Assembly: GCA_963693315.1 (NCBI GenBank)
Contig: OY856188.1
Location: forward strand, 263,867,162-263,931,161
DNA from: Diogma glabrata
Lineage: Eukaryota > Arthropoda > Insecta > Diptera > Cylindrotomidae
Length of the DNA stretch: 64,000 nucleotides
Direction of reading: 5' to 3'
The notes below the pieces were generated by a model that worked only from the letters and a program-made list of their open reading frames with translations, had not been told where the DNA came from and did no database searches. A program made the translations under genes and the position numbers. Every line of letters starts with the position of its first letter. Position 1 is the stretch's first letter. Below, in pieces: positions 63,097 to 64,000 of this stretch.

Positions 63097-64000
63097 CTGA
63101 CTCTGAGTCTGAGTGTGAGTCTGAGTACGAGTCTGAGTCCTCTAAGTCTGTGTGTGATTCTGGGTGTGAGTCTGAGTCCGAGTTCGTGTCTATGTCTGAA
63201 TCTGATTCTGAGTCTGAGTCTATGTGTAAATGTAAGTCTAAGTCTAAGTCTAACCCTAAGTCTCAGTCCGAGCCTAAGTCTTAGTCTAAGTCTAAGTCTA
63301 AGTCTGAGTCTAAGGATAAGGATAAGTCTAAGTCTAAGTTTAAGTATAAATCTAAATCTAGGTCCAAGTCTTACTCAAAGTCTAAGTTCAAGTCTTAGTT
63401 TAAGTCTAAGTCTAAATTTTATTATAAGTCTAAGTTTGAGTCTGCGTCTGAGTCTGTGTCTAAGTCTAAGTCTAAGCCTAAGTCCAAGTCCAAGTCCAAG
63501 TCCAAGTCCAAGTCCAAGTCCAAGTCCAAGTCCAAGTCCAAGTCCAAGTCCAAGTCCAAGTCCAAGTCCAGCTCCAAGTCGAAGTCCAAGTCCAAGTCCA
63601 AGTCCAAGTCCAAGTCCAGGTCAAAGTTCAAGTCCAAGTCCAAGTCTAAGTCCAAGTCCAAGTCCAAGTCCAAGTCCAAGTCTAAGTCCAAGTCCAAGTC
63701 CAAGTCCAAGTCCAAGTCCAAGTCCAAGTCCAAGTCCAAGTCCAAGTCCAAGTCCAAGTCCAAGTCCAAGTCCAAGTGCAAGTTCAAGTCCAAGTCCAAG
63801 TCCAAGTCCAAGTCCAAGTCCAAGTCCAAGTCCAAGTCCAAGTCCAAGTCCAAGTCCAAGTCCAAGTCCAAGTCCAAGTCCAAGTCCAAGTCCAAGTCCA
63901 AGTCCAAGTCCAAGTCCAAGTCCAAGTCCAAGTCCAAGTCCAAGTCCAAGTCCAAGTCCAAGTCCAAGTCCAAGTCCAAGTCCAAGTCCAAGTCCAAGTC
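63097..64000. repeat. Hexanucleotide satellite, GAGTCT grading to AAGTCC
   Basis: Period 6 throughout. The left end is mixed GAGTCT/TGAGTC variants, then AAGTCT with GATAAG variants (63240-63420), then AAGTCC with occasional changes. After about 63787 it is perfect AAGTCC to the window edge (about 35 units). It translates as Lys-Ser on one strand and Asp-Leu on the other; neither is a gene. The array continues beyond the window. Confidence 0.97.

Noticed and set aside
63093..64000. Ser-Glu/Lys-Ser and Asp-Leu repeat proteins
   Set aside because: Products of a period-6 satellite; both strands are open by construction.

Overview
The window looks like nuclear DNA of an AT-rich insect (or another arthropod). 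It holds several families of non-LTR retrotransposons, two hAT transposons with exact 8-bp target duplications and a third, possible internal end, Harbinger-type MITEs, a Crypton tyrosine-recombinase remnant, many fold-back elements, and splice-bounded coding exons in otherwise non-coding DNA. There are no operons, bacterial-style gene packing, rRNA genes or convincing tRNA genes. I could not fix the species.

Host gene: two exons on the minus strand (18513-17566, then 3222-2983) fit together in phase. Both have good splice sites and both are multiples of three. Together they encode a Lys/Asn-rich, Met-free stretch, a type II signal anchor, and a Ser-rich luminal start. The sequence resembles, from memory, the N-terminus of insect FAM20-type secretory-pathway kinases (CG31145-like). 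The catalytic part would lie beyond the left edge. The 14.3-kb intron between the exons is packed with transposons.

Layout. 0-3 kb: a long palindrome, a GC-rich 23-bp minisatellite, a hairpin repeat and the second exon. 3-17.5 kb (intron): a fold-back element split by a LINE, which is itself split by a hAT; two copies of repeat family A (a possible Helentron); and a broken gene of a repeated insect family carrying a Harbinger-like MITE. 17.5-18.5 kb: the large exon. 18.5-26.5 kb: mostly featureless, with paired 18-bp palindromes and a 1.5-kb fold-back element (family D). 26.5-33.4 kb: a 294-bp TA microsatellite, then a three-level nest (D, then a 6.2-kb hAT, then a 1.9-kb hAT carrying transposase remains). 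34.4-39.5 kb: a MITE, a LINE tail and a Crypton pseudogene split by a 1.5-kb element full of AGCT motifs, next to a family A copy. 42.9-46.8 kb: an old LINE, then a young 5'-truncated LINE with an 877-codon open frame. 48.8-51.5 kb: a hairpin repeat, a fold-back element and a decayed CXC-motif gene. 54.2-56.8 kb: a GC-richer LINE remnant with ORF1, endonuclease and RNase H pieces. 58-62.5 kb: two long palindromes and another family A copy. 63.1 kb to the end: a hexanucleotide satellite running off the edge.

Apart from the host exons nearly everything is mobile DNA. The nesting gives relative ages: fold-back elements are among the oldest layers, LINEs and hATs landed in them, and the 44-46.7 kb LINE is the freshest coding copy. 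Family names rest on motif recognition from memory; no search was run.
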